A DNA stretch of 14,531 nt from Sphingomonadales bacterium (GTDB taxonomy: Bacteria > Bacteroidota > Bacteroidia > UBA7662): positions 1 to 14,531 of the forward strand of contig VHBD01000024.1 of the NCBI GenBank assembly GCA_016872125.1, in the 5' to 3' direction. The notes under the pieces are model-generated. The model searched no databases and was not told the origin of the DNA. It worked only from the letters and a program-made list of their open reading frames with translations. Positions 1 to 6,344 of the stretch are shown here, piece by piece. The translations under genes and the position numbers were made by a program. Position 1 is the first letter of the stretch. The number at the start of each line of letters is the position of its first letter.

Positions 1-405
1 CCCGTGCGACATTCTAGAGATGGCCTTATCGAAAACAACCGAAGCAAAGGCCGCTTATTAGATTTAGCACATGGGCTCTGCGAGCAATTTCCAAACGCGC
101 ATTATATCCCATCGTACGAGTGGCTTATTGATGTGTTACGGGATTACCGATATTACGATACCGATTTGGTGCACCCGAATTATGCCTCCACGGCTTTTGT
201 TTACGATCGTTTGGCCGAATATTGCATGCAAGCCGAAGCCGCTGCTTTGCTTCCTCGCATTGAGTCCTTGTTCACGGCGGACGCCCATCGTCCTCGCTTT
301 GAGGGCAGTGAGGCGCATCAACGTTTTGAACAGCAACGGGATGCCCAATGGGAAGCCTTCGCCAAGGAATTCCCGGATATTGCGTGTAGGAAGCACGCTC
401 AGTGA
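1..405 (+). CDS. GSCFA-domain protein, C-terminal part (5' truncated by window)
   Basis: Open in frame 1 from the first base to a TGA at 403-405, so only the last 134 residues are present. They read PVRHSRDGLIENNRSKGRLL, then a PSYEWLIDVLRDYRYYDTDLVHP block. This is the typical end of the GSCFA family (PF08885), a Bacteroidota-rich group thought to be SGNH/GDSL-like hydrolases. The D-x-x-H of DLVHP matches the C-terminal Asp-His pair of that fold. The residues after it (about 70) are charged and helical and look like a family-specific tail. Substrate and cellular role are not known to me. The nucleophile-bearing N-terminus is outside the window. The gene runs in the same direction as guaB but is separated from it by 181 bp, so co-transcription is uncertain. 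Family call is confident; enzymatic activity is inference. Confidence 0.85.
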   Translation, partial: PVRHSRDGLIENNRSKGRLLDLAHGLCEQFPNAHYIPSYEWLIDVLRDYRYYDTDLVHPNYASTAFVYDRLAEYCMQAEAAALLPRIESLFTADAHRPRFEGSEAHQRFEQQRDAQWEAFAKEFPDIACRKHAQ

Positions 406-448
406 AATTCATCTTCTGTTTGAATAAAAAGAAAACAAAGCCACGGAT

Positions 449-463
449 CCTACAAATTGTAGG
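449..463. promoter_or_regulatory. 15-bp palindrome, possible operator
   Basis: CCTACAA and TTGTAGG are perfect 7-bp inverted arms around a single A. A one-base spacer suits a dimeric DNA-binding protein better than an RNA hairpin. It lies 124 bp before the guaB start and 44 bp after the GSCFA stop. The regulator is unknown. Confidence 0.35.
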
Positions 464-464
464 C

Positions 465-490
465 ATTGTCTGGGCATTATCCCATACAAT
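465..490 (+). other. Imperfect hairpin in guaB leader
   Basis: ATTGT-C-TGGG pairs with CCCA-T-ACAAT around a 6-nt loop (CATTAT). That gives nine base pairs with one internal C/T mismatch. No T run follows, so it is not a canonical intrinsic terminator for the upstream GSCFA gene, though it could stabilise that transcript's 3' end. Confidence 0.35.
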
Positions 491-566
491 CACGTGGGGA
501 CAAGGCATCGTTTCCCTTAAAAGTAAATTTGATATACAAGGGCAGGTTAAACGCCCTAAATTTGCT

Positions 567-587
567 TGGCAAATAAAACATTTGCCA
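567..587 (+). promoter_or_regulatory. Hairpin abutting the guaB start codon
   Basis: TGGCAAAT (567-574) and ATTTGCCA (580-587) form a perfect 8-bp stem with a 5-nt loop AAAAC. The last paired base is the A of the guaB ATG at 587. In Bacteroidota, where initiation relies on an unstructured A-rich leader more than on Shine-Dalgarno pairing, a stem here could lower or gate translation. If translation instead began at the in-frame TTG at 566, the stem would lie inside the coding sequence. Direct observation of the repeat; regulatory role is inference. Confidence 0.45.
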
Positions 588-2059
588 TGCTGGATTTTAG
601 CCAAAGAATTGTAGGGGAAGGCTTGACGTACGATGACGTCCTTTTGTTGCCCGCCTACTCCGAAATATTGCCCAGGGATGTCCGCATTACCGGCCGATTG
701 AGCCGGAATATCGAGCTCAAGGTTCCCATAGTCTCTGCGGCGATGGACACGGTTACCGAGTCGGTAATGGCTATTGCCATTGCCCAGAACGGGGGATTGG
801 GCATGATCCACAAGAACATGAGCATCGAAAGGCAGGCTCAGGAAGTCCGCAAGGTCAAGCGCTCCGAGAGCGGGATGATTGTGGATCCGATTACCCTTTC
901 GATGAATGCGCGGATAGGCCAGGCCCTGGATTTGATGGCCGAAAACCGAATCGGTGGTATTCCGGTGGTGGATGAACATCGAAAATTGGTGGGCATTTTG
1001 ACCAACCGCGATTTGCGATTCGAAACTGACCCCCATCGCCCTGTTTCGGAGGTGATGACCAAGGTAAATTTGATTACTACCCCCGCAGGAACCTCCCTGC
1101 GGCAGGCGGAAGGTATCTTGCAGGAGCACAAAATTGAGAAACTTCCGGTGGTGGACGAAAAAGGGCATTTGGTGGGTCTTATTACTTACAAAGACATTCT
1201 CAAGATCAAAGATTTTCCGATGGCCTGCAAGGACCCCATGGGCCGTCTCCGAGTGGGGGCAGCGGTGGGGGTCACGGGGGATTTGGCCGAACGTGTCCAG
1301 GCTTTGGTGCAAGCAGGAGTGGATGCCATCACCATTGATACAGCCCATGCGCATTCGCGCGGTGTTCTGGAGGCATTGGCCACGGTGCGGAAGCTTGTCG
1401 GCACGTCGATTGATTTGGTGGTTGGTAACATTGCTACTGGGCAAGCCGCGCGTATGTTGGTGGATGCCGGTGCTGATGCTGTCAAAGTGGGCGTGGGTCC
1501 TGGGAGTATTTGCACAACACGGGTTGTAGCCGGCGTTGGTGTTCCTCAATTGACCGCTGTAATGGAGGTTGCAGCAGCCCTGCTCGGCACCGGGGTTACC
1601 TTGATCGCTGACGGGGGAATACGGTATTCCGGAGATATTGTGAAGGCCTTGGCTGCCGGGGCTGATTGCATCATGGCGGGTTCGATGTTTGCCGGGGTGG
1701 AAGAATCTCCCGGCGAAACGATTATCTACGAAGGCCGTAAGTTCAAGACGTACAGGGGTATGGGTTCCATCGAAGCGATGAAGGAAGGCTCCAAGGATCG
1801 GTATTTTCAAGACGCCGAGGACGAGATCAAGAAATTGGTTCCCGAAGGAATTGTGGGTAGGGTTCCTTTCAAAGGGAGTTTGTCAGAAGTTATGTACCAG
1901 TACATCGGAGGCCTCAAGGCAGGGATGGGGTATTGCGGTGCCTTTGACTTGGCAGCGTTGAGGGAGGCCCGCATGATTCGGATTACCAATGCAGGGTTGC
2001 GGGAAAGTCATCCTCACGGGATCGACATCACCCGCGAAGCCCCGAATTATTCGCGTTAA
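587..2059 (+). CDS. guaB: Inosine-5'-monophosphate dehydrogenase (IMPDH)
   Basis: Oxidises IMP to XMP with NAD+, the first committed step of GTP synthesis; cytosolic homotetramer. The 490-aa product has the full IMPDH layout. The N-terminal barrel strand reads EGLTYDDVLLLPAYSE. Two CBS (Bateman) domains lie at about residues 97-210, with paired GGIPVVDE and KLPVVDEKG motifs. The catalytic loop GVGPGSICTTR carries the nucleophilic Cys at about residue 309. The mobile flap follows, with YRGMGSIEAM and GRVPFKGSL. Start chosen at ATG 587 (MLDFSQ...), giving the usual length. An in-frame TTG at 566 would add seven residues and cannot be excluded. pheS starts 29 bp downstream on the same strand, so the two may be co-transcribed. 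The intact CBS domains suggest allosteric control by purine nucleotides. Nothing is missing or broken. Confidence 0.98.
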   Translation: MLDFSQRIVGEGLTYDDVLLLPAYSEILPRDVRITGRLSRNIELKVPIVSAAMDTVTESVMAIAIAQNGGLGMIHKNMSIERQAQEVRKVKRSESGMIVDPITLSMNARIGQALDLMAENRIGGIPVVDEHRKLVGILTNRDLRFETDPHRPVSEVMTKVNLITTPAGTSLRQAEGILQEHKIEKLPVVDEKGHLVGLITYKDILKIKDFPMACKDPMGRLRVGAAVGVTGDLAERVQALVQAGVDAITIDTAHAHSRGVLEALATVRKLVGTSIDLVVGNIATGQAARMLVDAGADAVKVGVGPGSICTTRVVAGVGVPQLTAVMEVAAALLGTGVTLIADGGIRYSGDIVKALAAGADCIMAGSMFAGVEESPGETIIYEGRKFKTYRGMGSIEAMKEGSKDRYFQDAEDEIKKLVPEGIVGRVPFKGSLSEVMYQYIGGLKAGMGYCGAFDLAALREARMIRITNAGLRESHPHGIDITREAPNYSR

Positions 2060-2088
2060 TTTCAGCCGCAACACAAAACGAATAAAGC

Positions 2089-3159
2089 ATGGCATCCGAA
2101 GAATTTTCGTGGGATAAGGCGTTGGAATCGGTCCGCCGCGAAGCGGCGGGGTTCGATTTGGGTGGGGTGGCGGGTGCCGAAGCCTACCGCTTGAAATTCC
2201 TGAGTAAGAAGGGGGAAGTCACCGCTTTGTTCGAGGCTTTCAGGGCCCTGAGTGGCCCTGAGAAGAAAGCCGTGGGACAGGCCCTCAATGCCCTGCGTCA
2301 GGAAGTGGAAACCCGTTGGAAGGAGGCTTCGGCCGGCCGGCCCACCGGCCCAGGGCCAGGGGGCGACCCCTCAAGCCAAGGGCCCTCCGAAGGACCCGAC
2401 CTCGCCACGCTGCCCCCGCCCGTTTGGGGACGGGGCTCCCGACACCCCCTGGCCCTCACCCGCCACCTCATGCTCGATTTCTTCGGCAAACTTGGCTTTC
2501 GTTGGTCCGATGGCCCCGAATTGGTGGACGATTGGCACAATTTTGAGGCCCTCCATTTTGGCGCAGACCATCCGGCTCGGGATATGCAGGACACCTTCTT
2601 TGTGTCCTTGGATCCGGCCTATTTGTTGCGGACCCATACCTCTTCCGTACAGGTCAAGGAAATGATGAAGGGACAATTGCCCCTGCGCACCGTTTCTCCG
2701 GGCAGGGTTTACCGCAACGAAACGGTTTCGGCCCGATCCCATATGCAATTCCACCAAGTCGAGGGTCTGTACATCGATCAGGATGTCAGCTTTGCCGACC
2801 TCAAAAAAGTCTTGTACGATTTTGCAACCTTTCTTTTTGGGCCGTCGGTACAAATTCGTTTCCGACCTTCTTATTTCCCCTTTACCGAGCCCTCCGCCGA
2901 AATGGATGTAACTTGTTTTCTGTGTTCTGGAAGCGGATGCGGTGTGTGCAAACACAGCGGATGGGTCGAAATTTTAGGTTGCGGCATGGTCGATCCTCAG
3001 GTCCTCGAGAATTGCGGAATCGATCCGGATGTTTACAGCGGATACGCCTTTGGTATTGGAATCGAACGACTTACCATGCTACGACATCGGATTCCTGACA
3101 TTCGACTTTTTTACGAAAACGATCTGCGGTTTGTGCGTCAATTCGGTCATGCAGGCTGA
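2089..3159 (+). CDS. pheS: Phenylalanyl-tRNA synthetase alpha subunit
   Basis: Catalytic subunit of the cytosolic (alpha-beta)2 enzyme that charges tRNA-Phe. The 356 residues hold an N-terminal coiled-coil tRNA-binding arm (about 1-80), then the class II core. Recognisable core blocks are DDWHNFEALHFGADHPARDM, RTHTSSVQV, the motif 2 region YRNETVSARSHMQFHQVEGL, SYFPFTEPSAE and motif 3 GIGIERLTML. Four cysteines (276, 279, 284, 287; CxxC-x4-CxxC) form the zinc-ribbon-like insert also found in Firmicutes PheS but absent from E. coli. A Gly/Pro/Ser-rich linker at about residues 82-104 joins arm and core and is encoded by unusually GC-rich DNA. pheT is not adjacent. Start at ATG 2089 follows an A-rich leader without a Shine-Dalgarno sequence. 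The next gene begins 4 nt after the stop. Confidence 0.98.
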   Translation: MASEEFSWDKALESVRREAAGFDLGGVAGAEAYRLKFLSKKGEVTALFEAFRALSGPEKKAVGQALNALRQEVETRWKEASAGRPTGPGPGGDPSSQGPSEGPDLATLPPPVWGRGSRHPLALTRHLMLDFFGKLGFRWSDGPELVDDWHNFEALHFGADHPARDMQDTFFVSLDPAYLLRTHTSSVQVKEMMKGQLPLRTVSPGRVYRNETVSARSHMQFHQVEGLYIDQDVSFADLKKVLYDFATFLFGPSVQIRFRPSYFPFTEPSAEMDVTCFLCSGSGCGVCKHSGWVEILGCGMVDPQVLENCGIDPDVYSGYAFGIGIERLTMLRHRIPDIRLFYENDLRFVRQFGHAG

Positions 3160-3163
3160 ACCA

Positions 3164-4042
3164 ATGAGCGTAACCCTGAATTCCGTTGTTGTTGCGGGTG
3201 CAGGCACCATGGGCCAAGGAATTGCCCAGCTCTGCGCCACCCTGGGTCTGCAAACCCTCTTGTACGATGTGCAAGAGGAGGGCTTGAACAAGGCTCGCCA
3301 GGGCATCGCCCAAAATCTCCAACAAAATGTAGCCAAAGGCCGACTGTCCGAGGAGGACGCCGCCAAGATCCAGCGGCGAATCGTCTATACCCACCGCCTC
3401 GAAGACGCCGTGGGGGACATGCTGATCGAAGCCATTGTGGAACAGGCCGCCCCCAAACAAGCCTTGTTCCTCGCCATGGAACAGCAGAACGGTCCGCAGT
3501 TCATCATCGCCAGCAACACCTCCTCGATCCCCATGGAAGTGCTCTCCCAGGGCTTGTCCAGGCCAGAGAGGGTGGTCGGCCTCCATTTTTTTAATCCGGC
3601 CACCATCATGAAGTTGGTGGAGGTCATTTCCGGGCCGCAGACCCTGCCCTCCGTTGCTCAACAAGCCGAAGACCTGGCCCAACGCATGAACAAAATCGTG
3701 GTTCGGGCCCAAGACGCTCCCGGCTTCATCGTTAACCGAGTCGCCCGCCCTTATTATGCCGAAAGTCTTCGCTTGCTAAACGCAGGGGGTCTTGCTCACC
3801 AAGACATCGATCGCCTGATGGAATCCGTAGGTTTTCGAATGGGTCCCTTTCGGCTGATGGACTTGATCGGAGTGGATACCAACTTATCGGTTACCACCTC
3901 CATCTACCAAGGCCTGGGATGCCCGGCACGCTTTGAACCCAGCCCCATTCAACAACGCTTGGTCCAAGAAGGTCATCATGGCCGCAAAAGCGGACAAGGA
4001 TTCTATTCCTACCCTCCTCAAGATGGATCAAAAACCAATTAA
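3164..4042 (+). CDS. 3-hydroxyacyl-CoA (3-hydroxybutyryl-CoA) dehydrogenase
   Basis: NAD-dependent oxidation of L-3-hydroxyacyl-CoA to 3-ketoacyl-CoA, used in beta-oxidation, butanoate and phenylacetate catabolism; cytosolic. The 292-aa single-function form has the Rossmann motif GAGTMGQG at residues 12-19 and the NAD-domain end IIASNTSSIP. GLHFFNPA comes next, and PGFIVNR opens the C-terminal helical domain. By alignment in mind to the human enzyme, the catalytic set is Ser120, His141, Glu153 and Asn191, all present. ATG 3164 is preferred because the Rossmann strand follows directly. ATG 3149 (adding MQAEP) overlapping pheS is the alternative. The 4-nt gap to pheS and the 20-nt overlap with the next gene indicate one transcript. 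No thiolase or acyl-CoA dehydrogenase is nearby, so substrate chain length is open. Confidence 0.93.
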   Translation: MSVTLNSVVVAGAGTMGQGIAQLCATLGLQTLLYDVQEEGLNKARQGIAQNLQQNVAKGRLSEEDAAKIQRRIVYTHRLEDAVGDMLIEAIVEQAAPKQALFLAMEQQNGPQFIIASNTSSIPMEVLSQGLSRPERVVGLHFFNPATIMKLVEVISGPQTLPSVAQQAEDLAQRMNKIVVRAQDAPGFIVNRVARPYYAESLRLLNAGGLAHQDIDRLMESVGFRMGPFRLMDLIGVDTNLSVTTSIYQGLGCPARFEPSPIQQRLVQEGHHGRKSGQGFYSYPPQDGSKTN

Positions 4043-4481
4043 GACCCTCATTGCAAGCAAGTTGCGTCGGGTCTTCCTCCTCCTGGTCCTCTTGGTTATG
4101 GGTTGTCGAGGCAAGGCTCCGGCCGATCAGGTACCGATGGTCCCCGTGGATTTTTACCTTAACATTTTGTTACCAACCTACAGCCGATTGCAACTGGTTG
4201 GCAACTACGCCTATCTCGACGCTGGTTACCGTGGAATTGTGTTATACCGCTCAGGACTGGATCGCTTCGAAGCCTATGACCGGGCCTGCACCTATGCCCC
4301 CAGCCAAAGTTGCCACCGGGTGTCGGTGGTCGATTCCTTGATGATCCTGCAATGTGCTTGTTGCGATTCCAGATTCTCCTTGCTGGATGGGGCTGCTGTC
4401 CGCGGACCAGCCGGCTGGCCGCTGCGAACGTACCGCGTTTTTTTTGAGGAAACAAGCGGGTCGGTTCGCATTACCAATTAA
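4023..4481 (+). CDS. Rieske-like lipoprotein with altered cluster ligands
   Basis: 152 aa. A basic n-region (residues 1-16), a hydrophobic core (17-26) and LVMGC ending at Cys28 form a lipoprotein signal, so the mature protein is probably membrane-anchored outside the cytoplasm. The C-terminal half resembles a Rieske fold: a short strand FEAYDRACTYAP, then CACCDSRFSLLDGAAVRGPA and PLRTYRV. In canonical Rieske proteins box 1 is C-x-H and box 2 CPxHGS. Here box 1 is C89-T-Y91 and box 2 is C111-A-C113-C114-D-S, so both His ligands are replaced, by Tyr and Cys. Cys97 is a further cysteine. Similar His-less proteins occur in Bacteroidota, as far as I recall, often labelled hypothetical or Rieske-like. 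Whether it binds a cluster, another metal or forms disulfides is unknown. It overlaps the previous gene by 20 nt, suggesting translational coupling. Start 4023 is favoured over 3978 because it gives a proper signal peptide. Confidence 0.7.
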   Translation: MDQKPIKTLIASKLRRVFLLLVLLVMGCRGKAPADQVPMVPVDFYLNILLPTYSRLQLVGNYAYLDAGYRGIVLYRSGLDRFEAYDRACTYAPSQSCHRVSVVDSLMILQCACCDSRFSLLDGAAVRGPAGWPLRTYRVFFEETSGSVRITN

Positions 4482-4531
4482 ACCTCTCGCCAGGTCTGAG
4501 GTCAATACCCGCTCAGAATCCAAAGAATTCC

Positions 4532-4898
4532 ATGAAAATCAGCCAAAATATTGCCATTTCCGAAAACGGGTTTGTTGTTGCCGGTAACCGCCAAGGAGGA
4601 TTGGGTCCGTGCCGAATCCCTGTACAAAGCCATACTCAAGCAAGACCACGGCAATGCCACCGCCAACTATCAACTGGGCTTGATTTATTATTATCGTCAG
4701 AATTACCCCGAGGCCTTGAAGTACCTGGAGGTTTCCCTTCGTCTATCCCCTTTTGATTATTATTCCATGCTGATGACCGGGTGGACTCGATACTTTCTGG
4801 GACAGAAAGCGGAGGCCAAAGTGCTGTTTGAGCGCGTGTTACGATTTACACCCCAAGATGCCTCCGCCCTCGAAGGGCTCAAACTTCTCGCTTCCTAA
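4532..4898 (+). pseudogene. TPR protein remnant with apparent N-terminal frameshift
   Basis: From about 4590 to the TAA at 4896-4898 one frame encodes roughly three tetratricopeptide repeats. These are WVRAESLYKAILKQD..., YPEALKYLEVSLRLSP... and AEAKVLFERVLRFTPQDASA, typical of the end of a longer TPR protein. That frame has no ATG before the repeats; only TTG codons at 4551 and 4572-4580 could start it. The nearest good ATG (4532) is in a different frame and gives MKISQNIAISENGFVVAGNR before going out of register. Removing one C near 4591-4595 would join the frames as ...AGNR-KEDWVRAES. So this is either a frameshifted short gene, a sequencing error, or a TTG-started 115-aa protein. The opening NIAISENGFV resembles the start of PqqD-type peptides of Bacteroidota (from memory), which would make it a fusion relic. 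The gene ends 49 bp before the convergent metK stop, with no clear terminator between. Confidence 0.5.
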
Positions 4899-4947
4899 AT
4901 CCTGAAGGAATGCGGGAGCGAAAAGGGAATTGGGGGCGCGGGTCCGG

Positions 4948-6258
4948 TTAAAGCTTGAAGGCCTTGCGGACAGCGGCGACTTGATCGAGGGCCTCCCAGG
5001 TGAAGAGCTCCACGGGTACGTTGCGCACTTGATCGGCTCCTGTTCCCCAGCGGATGGTTTTGTTGACTTTGGTATGGGGTCTGCCCATATGCCCATAAGC
5101 CGCAGTTTCGGAATAGATGGGGGTCATCAGCTTGAGGCGCTTGATGAGCATGCCCGGGCGCATGTCGAAGATCTTGGAGATGCGTCCGGCGATCTCGCCG
5201 TCGCTGAGTTTTTTGTTTTGGGCATCGCGGACATTCGCGGTGTTGTAGGTGTTCACGTAGAGGCCAACCGGTTCGGCAACCCCGATGGCGTAGGCCACTT
5301 GCACCAAGACTTGATCGCAGACTCCTGCAGCGACCATGTTCTTGGCAATATGACGCGCCGCATAGGCGGCTGATCGGTCCACTTTGGAAGGGTCTTTGCC
5401 CGAGAAGGCACCTCCACCGTGGGCGCCTTTGCCGCCGTAGGTGTCCACGATGATCTTGCGCCCGGTCAATCCGGTGTCCCCGTGGGGTCCGCCAATCACA
5501 AAATTCCCGGTGGGGTTGATATGGTACTTCACGGTTTTGTTGAAGAATCGGGCAATGCGCGTTGGCAATTGCTTCTTGACACGAGGGATGAGGTAACGCT
5601 GAATATCGTTGGCGATCTTGGTTTGCATGGCCTTCTGGTCTGCTTTGACGGCACGGGCGTTGCTACCGCTGTTCACAAAAGGATCGTGCTGGGTCGAAAC
5701 CACGATGGCATCGATGGCTTCGGGTTTGTGCTTGTCGGAATAGCGTATGGTGACTTGGCTTTTGGCGTCGGGTCGGAGGTATTTCATGACGCGGCCCTCT
5801 TTGCGGATTGCGGCAAGTTCCCGTAACAACAGATGGCTAATTTCCAAAGGCAGGGGCATGAAGCTCTCGGTTTCGTTGGTGGCGTAACCAAACATCATGC
5901 CTTGGTCACCAGCCCCTTGGGTCTCTGGGCTTGCTTTCTCCACGCCTTGGTTGATGTCCGGGGATTGCTCATGGATGGCAGAAATCACTCCGCAAGAATC
6001 TGCATCGAACATGTATTCGGATTTGGTGTAACCAATTTTGCGAATAGTATCGCGGGCAATCTGCTGGGCATCCACGTAGCCTTTGGTTTTGACCTCTCCC
6101 GCAAGCACGGTCAAACCGGTGGTGACCAAGGTTTCACAGGCGACCTTGGAATTGGGATCCTGCGCCAAGAACGCGTCCAAAAGCGCGTCGGAAATTTGGT
6201 CAGCAACCTTGTCAGGATGACCTTCGGAGACCGATTCGGAGGTAAAGAAATACGACAT
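4948..6258 (-). CDS. metK: S-adenosylmethionine synthetase
   Basis: Makes S-adenosylmethionine, pyrophosphate and phosphate from methionine and ATP; cytosolic homotetramer. The 436-aa product opens with TSESVSEGHPDKVADQISDA, where GHPDK at residues 13-17 is the ATP-binding motif. It also has signature 1 GAGDQGMMFGYA (116-127) and signature 2 GGGAFSGKD (281-289), with KVDRSAAY following. All three MAT domains are present. It is slightly longer than the E. coli enzyme, as is usual for Bacteroidota, with extra residues around 140-185 and at the C-terminus. ATG at 6258-6256 directly precedes the conserved YFFTSESV. It lies 84 bp downstream of the E1 gene on the same strand and has its own -7-like box (6314-6321), so it may have its own promoter. 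No SAM riboswitch is visible in the short leader. Confidence 0.98.
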   Translation of the reverse strand: MSYFFTSESVSEGHPDKVADQISDALLDAFLAQDPNSKVACETLVTTGLTVLAGEVKTKGYVDAQQIARDTIRKIGYTKSEYMFDADSCGVISAIHEQSPDINQGVEKASPETQGAGDQGMMFGYATNETESFMPLPLEISHLLLRELAAIRKEGRVMKYLRPDAKSQVTIRYSDKHKPEAIDAIVVSTQHDPFVNSGSNARAVKADQKAMQTKIANDIQRYLIPRVKKQLPTRIARFFNKTVKYHINPTGNFVIGGPHGDTGLTGRKIIVDTYGGKGAHGGGAFSGKDPSKVDRSAAYAARHIAKNMVAAGVCDQVLVQVAYAIGVAEPVGLYVNTYNTANVRDAQNKKLSDGEIAGRISKIFDMRPGMLIKRLKLMTPIYSETAAYGHMGRPHTKVNKTIRWGTGADQVRNVPVELFTWEALDQVAAVRKAFKL

Positions 6259-6313
6259 GGAGTAAAGGGTTTTAAGTCAACAAAAGGGTTAGTGTTTTCC
6301 GGAAGTTTCGCGG

Positions 6314-6321
6314 CAAAAATA
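6314..6321 (-). promoter_or_regulatory. Candidate -7 box for metK (TATTTTTG)
   Basis: Read on the minus strand this is TATTTTTG, an exact match to the Bacteroidota -7 consensus TAnnTTTG, 55 nt before the metK ATG. No -33 TTG is found at 17-23 bp upstream; the nearest TTG is only 8 bp away. The same octamer occurs in both orientations in the palindrome at 8415-8433. Confidence 0.35.
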
Positions 6322-6330
6322 GGCCAGGCC

Positions 6331-6344
6331 AAGGGAATTCCCTT
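6331..6344. repeat. Perfect 14-bp palindrome at the E1 stop codon
   Basis: AAGGGAATTCCCTT is fully self-complementary. It overlaps the last bases of the E1 gene's TAA (6345-6343) and lies just upstream of the metK -7-like box. As RNA it could form AAGGG/CCCTT with a 4-nt loop. A run of five T follows 9 bp further on the minus strand (6319-6315), but that is too far for a standard terminator. It may be an operator, a weak terminator or chance. Confidence 0.4.

Larger units (their letters stand above)
406..586 (+). promoter_or_regulatory. guaB leader region with -7-like boxes and several inverted repeats
   Basis: No believable gene lies here. A GTG-started frame from 402 runs into guaB in another frame and resembles nothing. 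Two copies of TAAATTTG, matching the Bacteroidota -7 consensus TAnnTTTG, sit at 524-531 and 557-564. I do not see a -33 TTG at the usual 17-23 bp upstream of either; a TTG at 529-531 is 25 bp from the second. The stretch also holds a palindrome at 449-463, an imperfect hairpin at 465-490, a 5-bp stem (AGGGC/GCCCT) at 539-557 and an 8-bp stem at 567-587. The promoter assignment is tentative. No riboswitch class that I know was recognised. Confidence 0.4.

Noticed and set aside
402..614. A small GTG-started frame with a hydrophobic stretch in the guaB leader.
   Set aside because: It overlaps the guaB start in another frame, lacks a family resemblance and its hydrophobic part falls within the inverted-repeat region; not supported as a gene.
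272..1810. A 512-residue open frame antisense to guaB.
   Set aside because: It lies opposite a complete, well-conserved guaB, has biased low-complexity composition (many His, Asn, Arg, Gly) and no recognisable domain; it is a codon-usage shadow.
4899..4947. A bidirectional terminator between the convergent TPR and metK genes.
   Set aside because: No inverted repeat followed by a T run on either strand was found in these 49 bp.
6259..6342. A SAM riboswitch upstream of metK.
   Set aside because: The leader is short and shows none of the paired elements of known SAM riboswitch classes.
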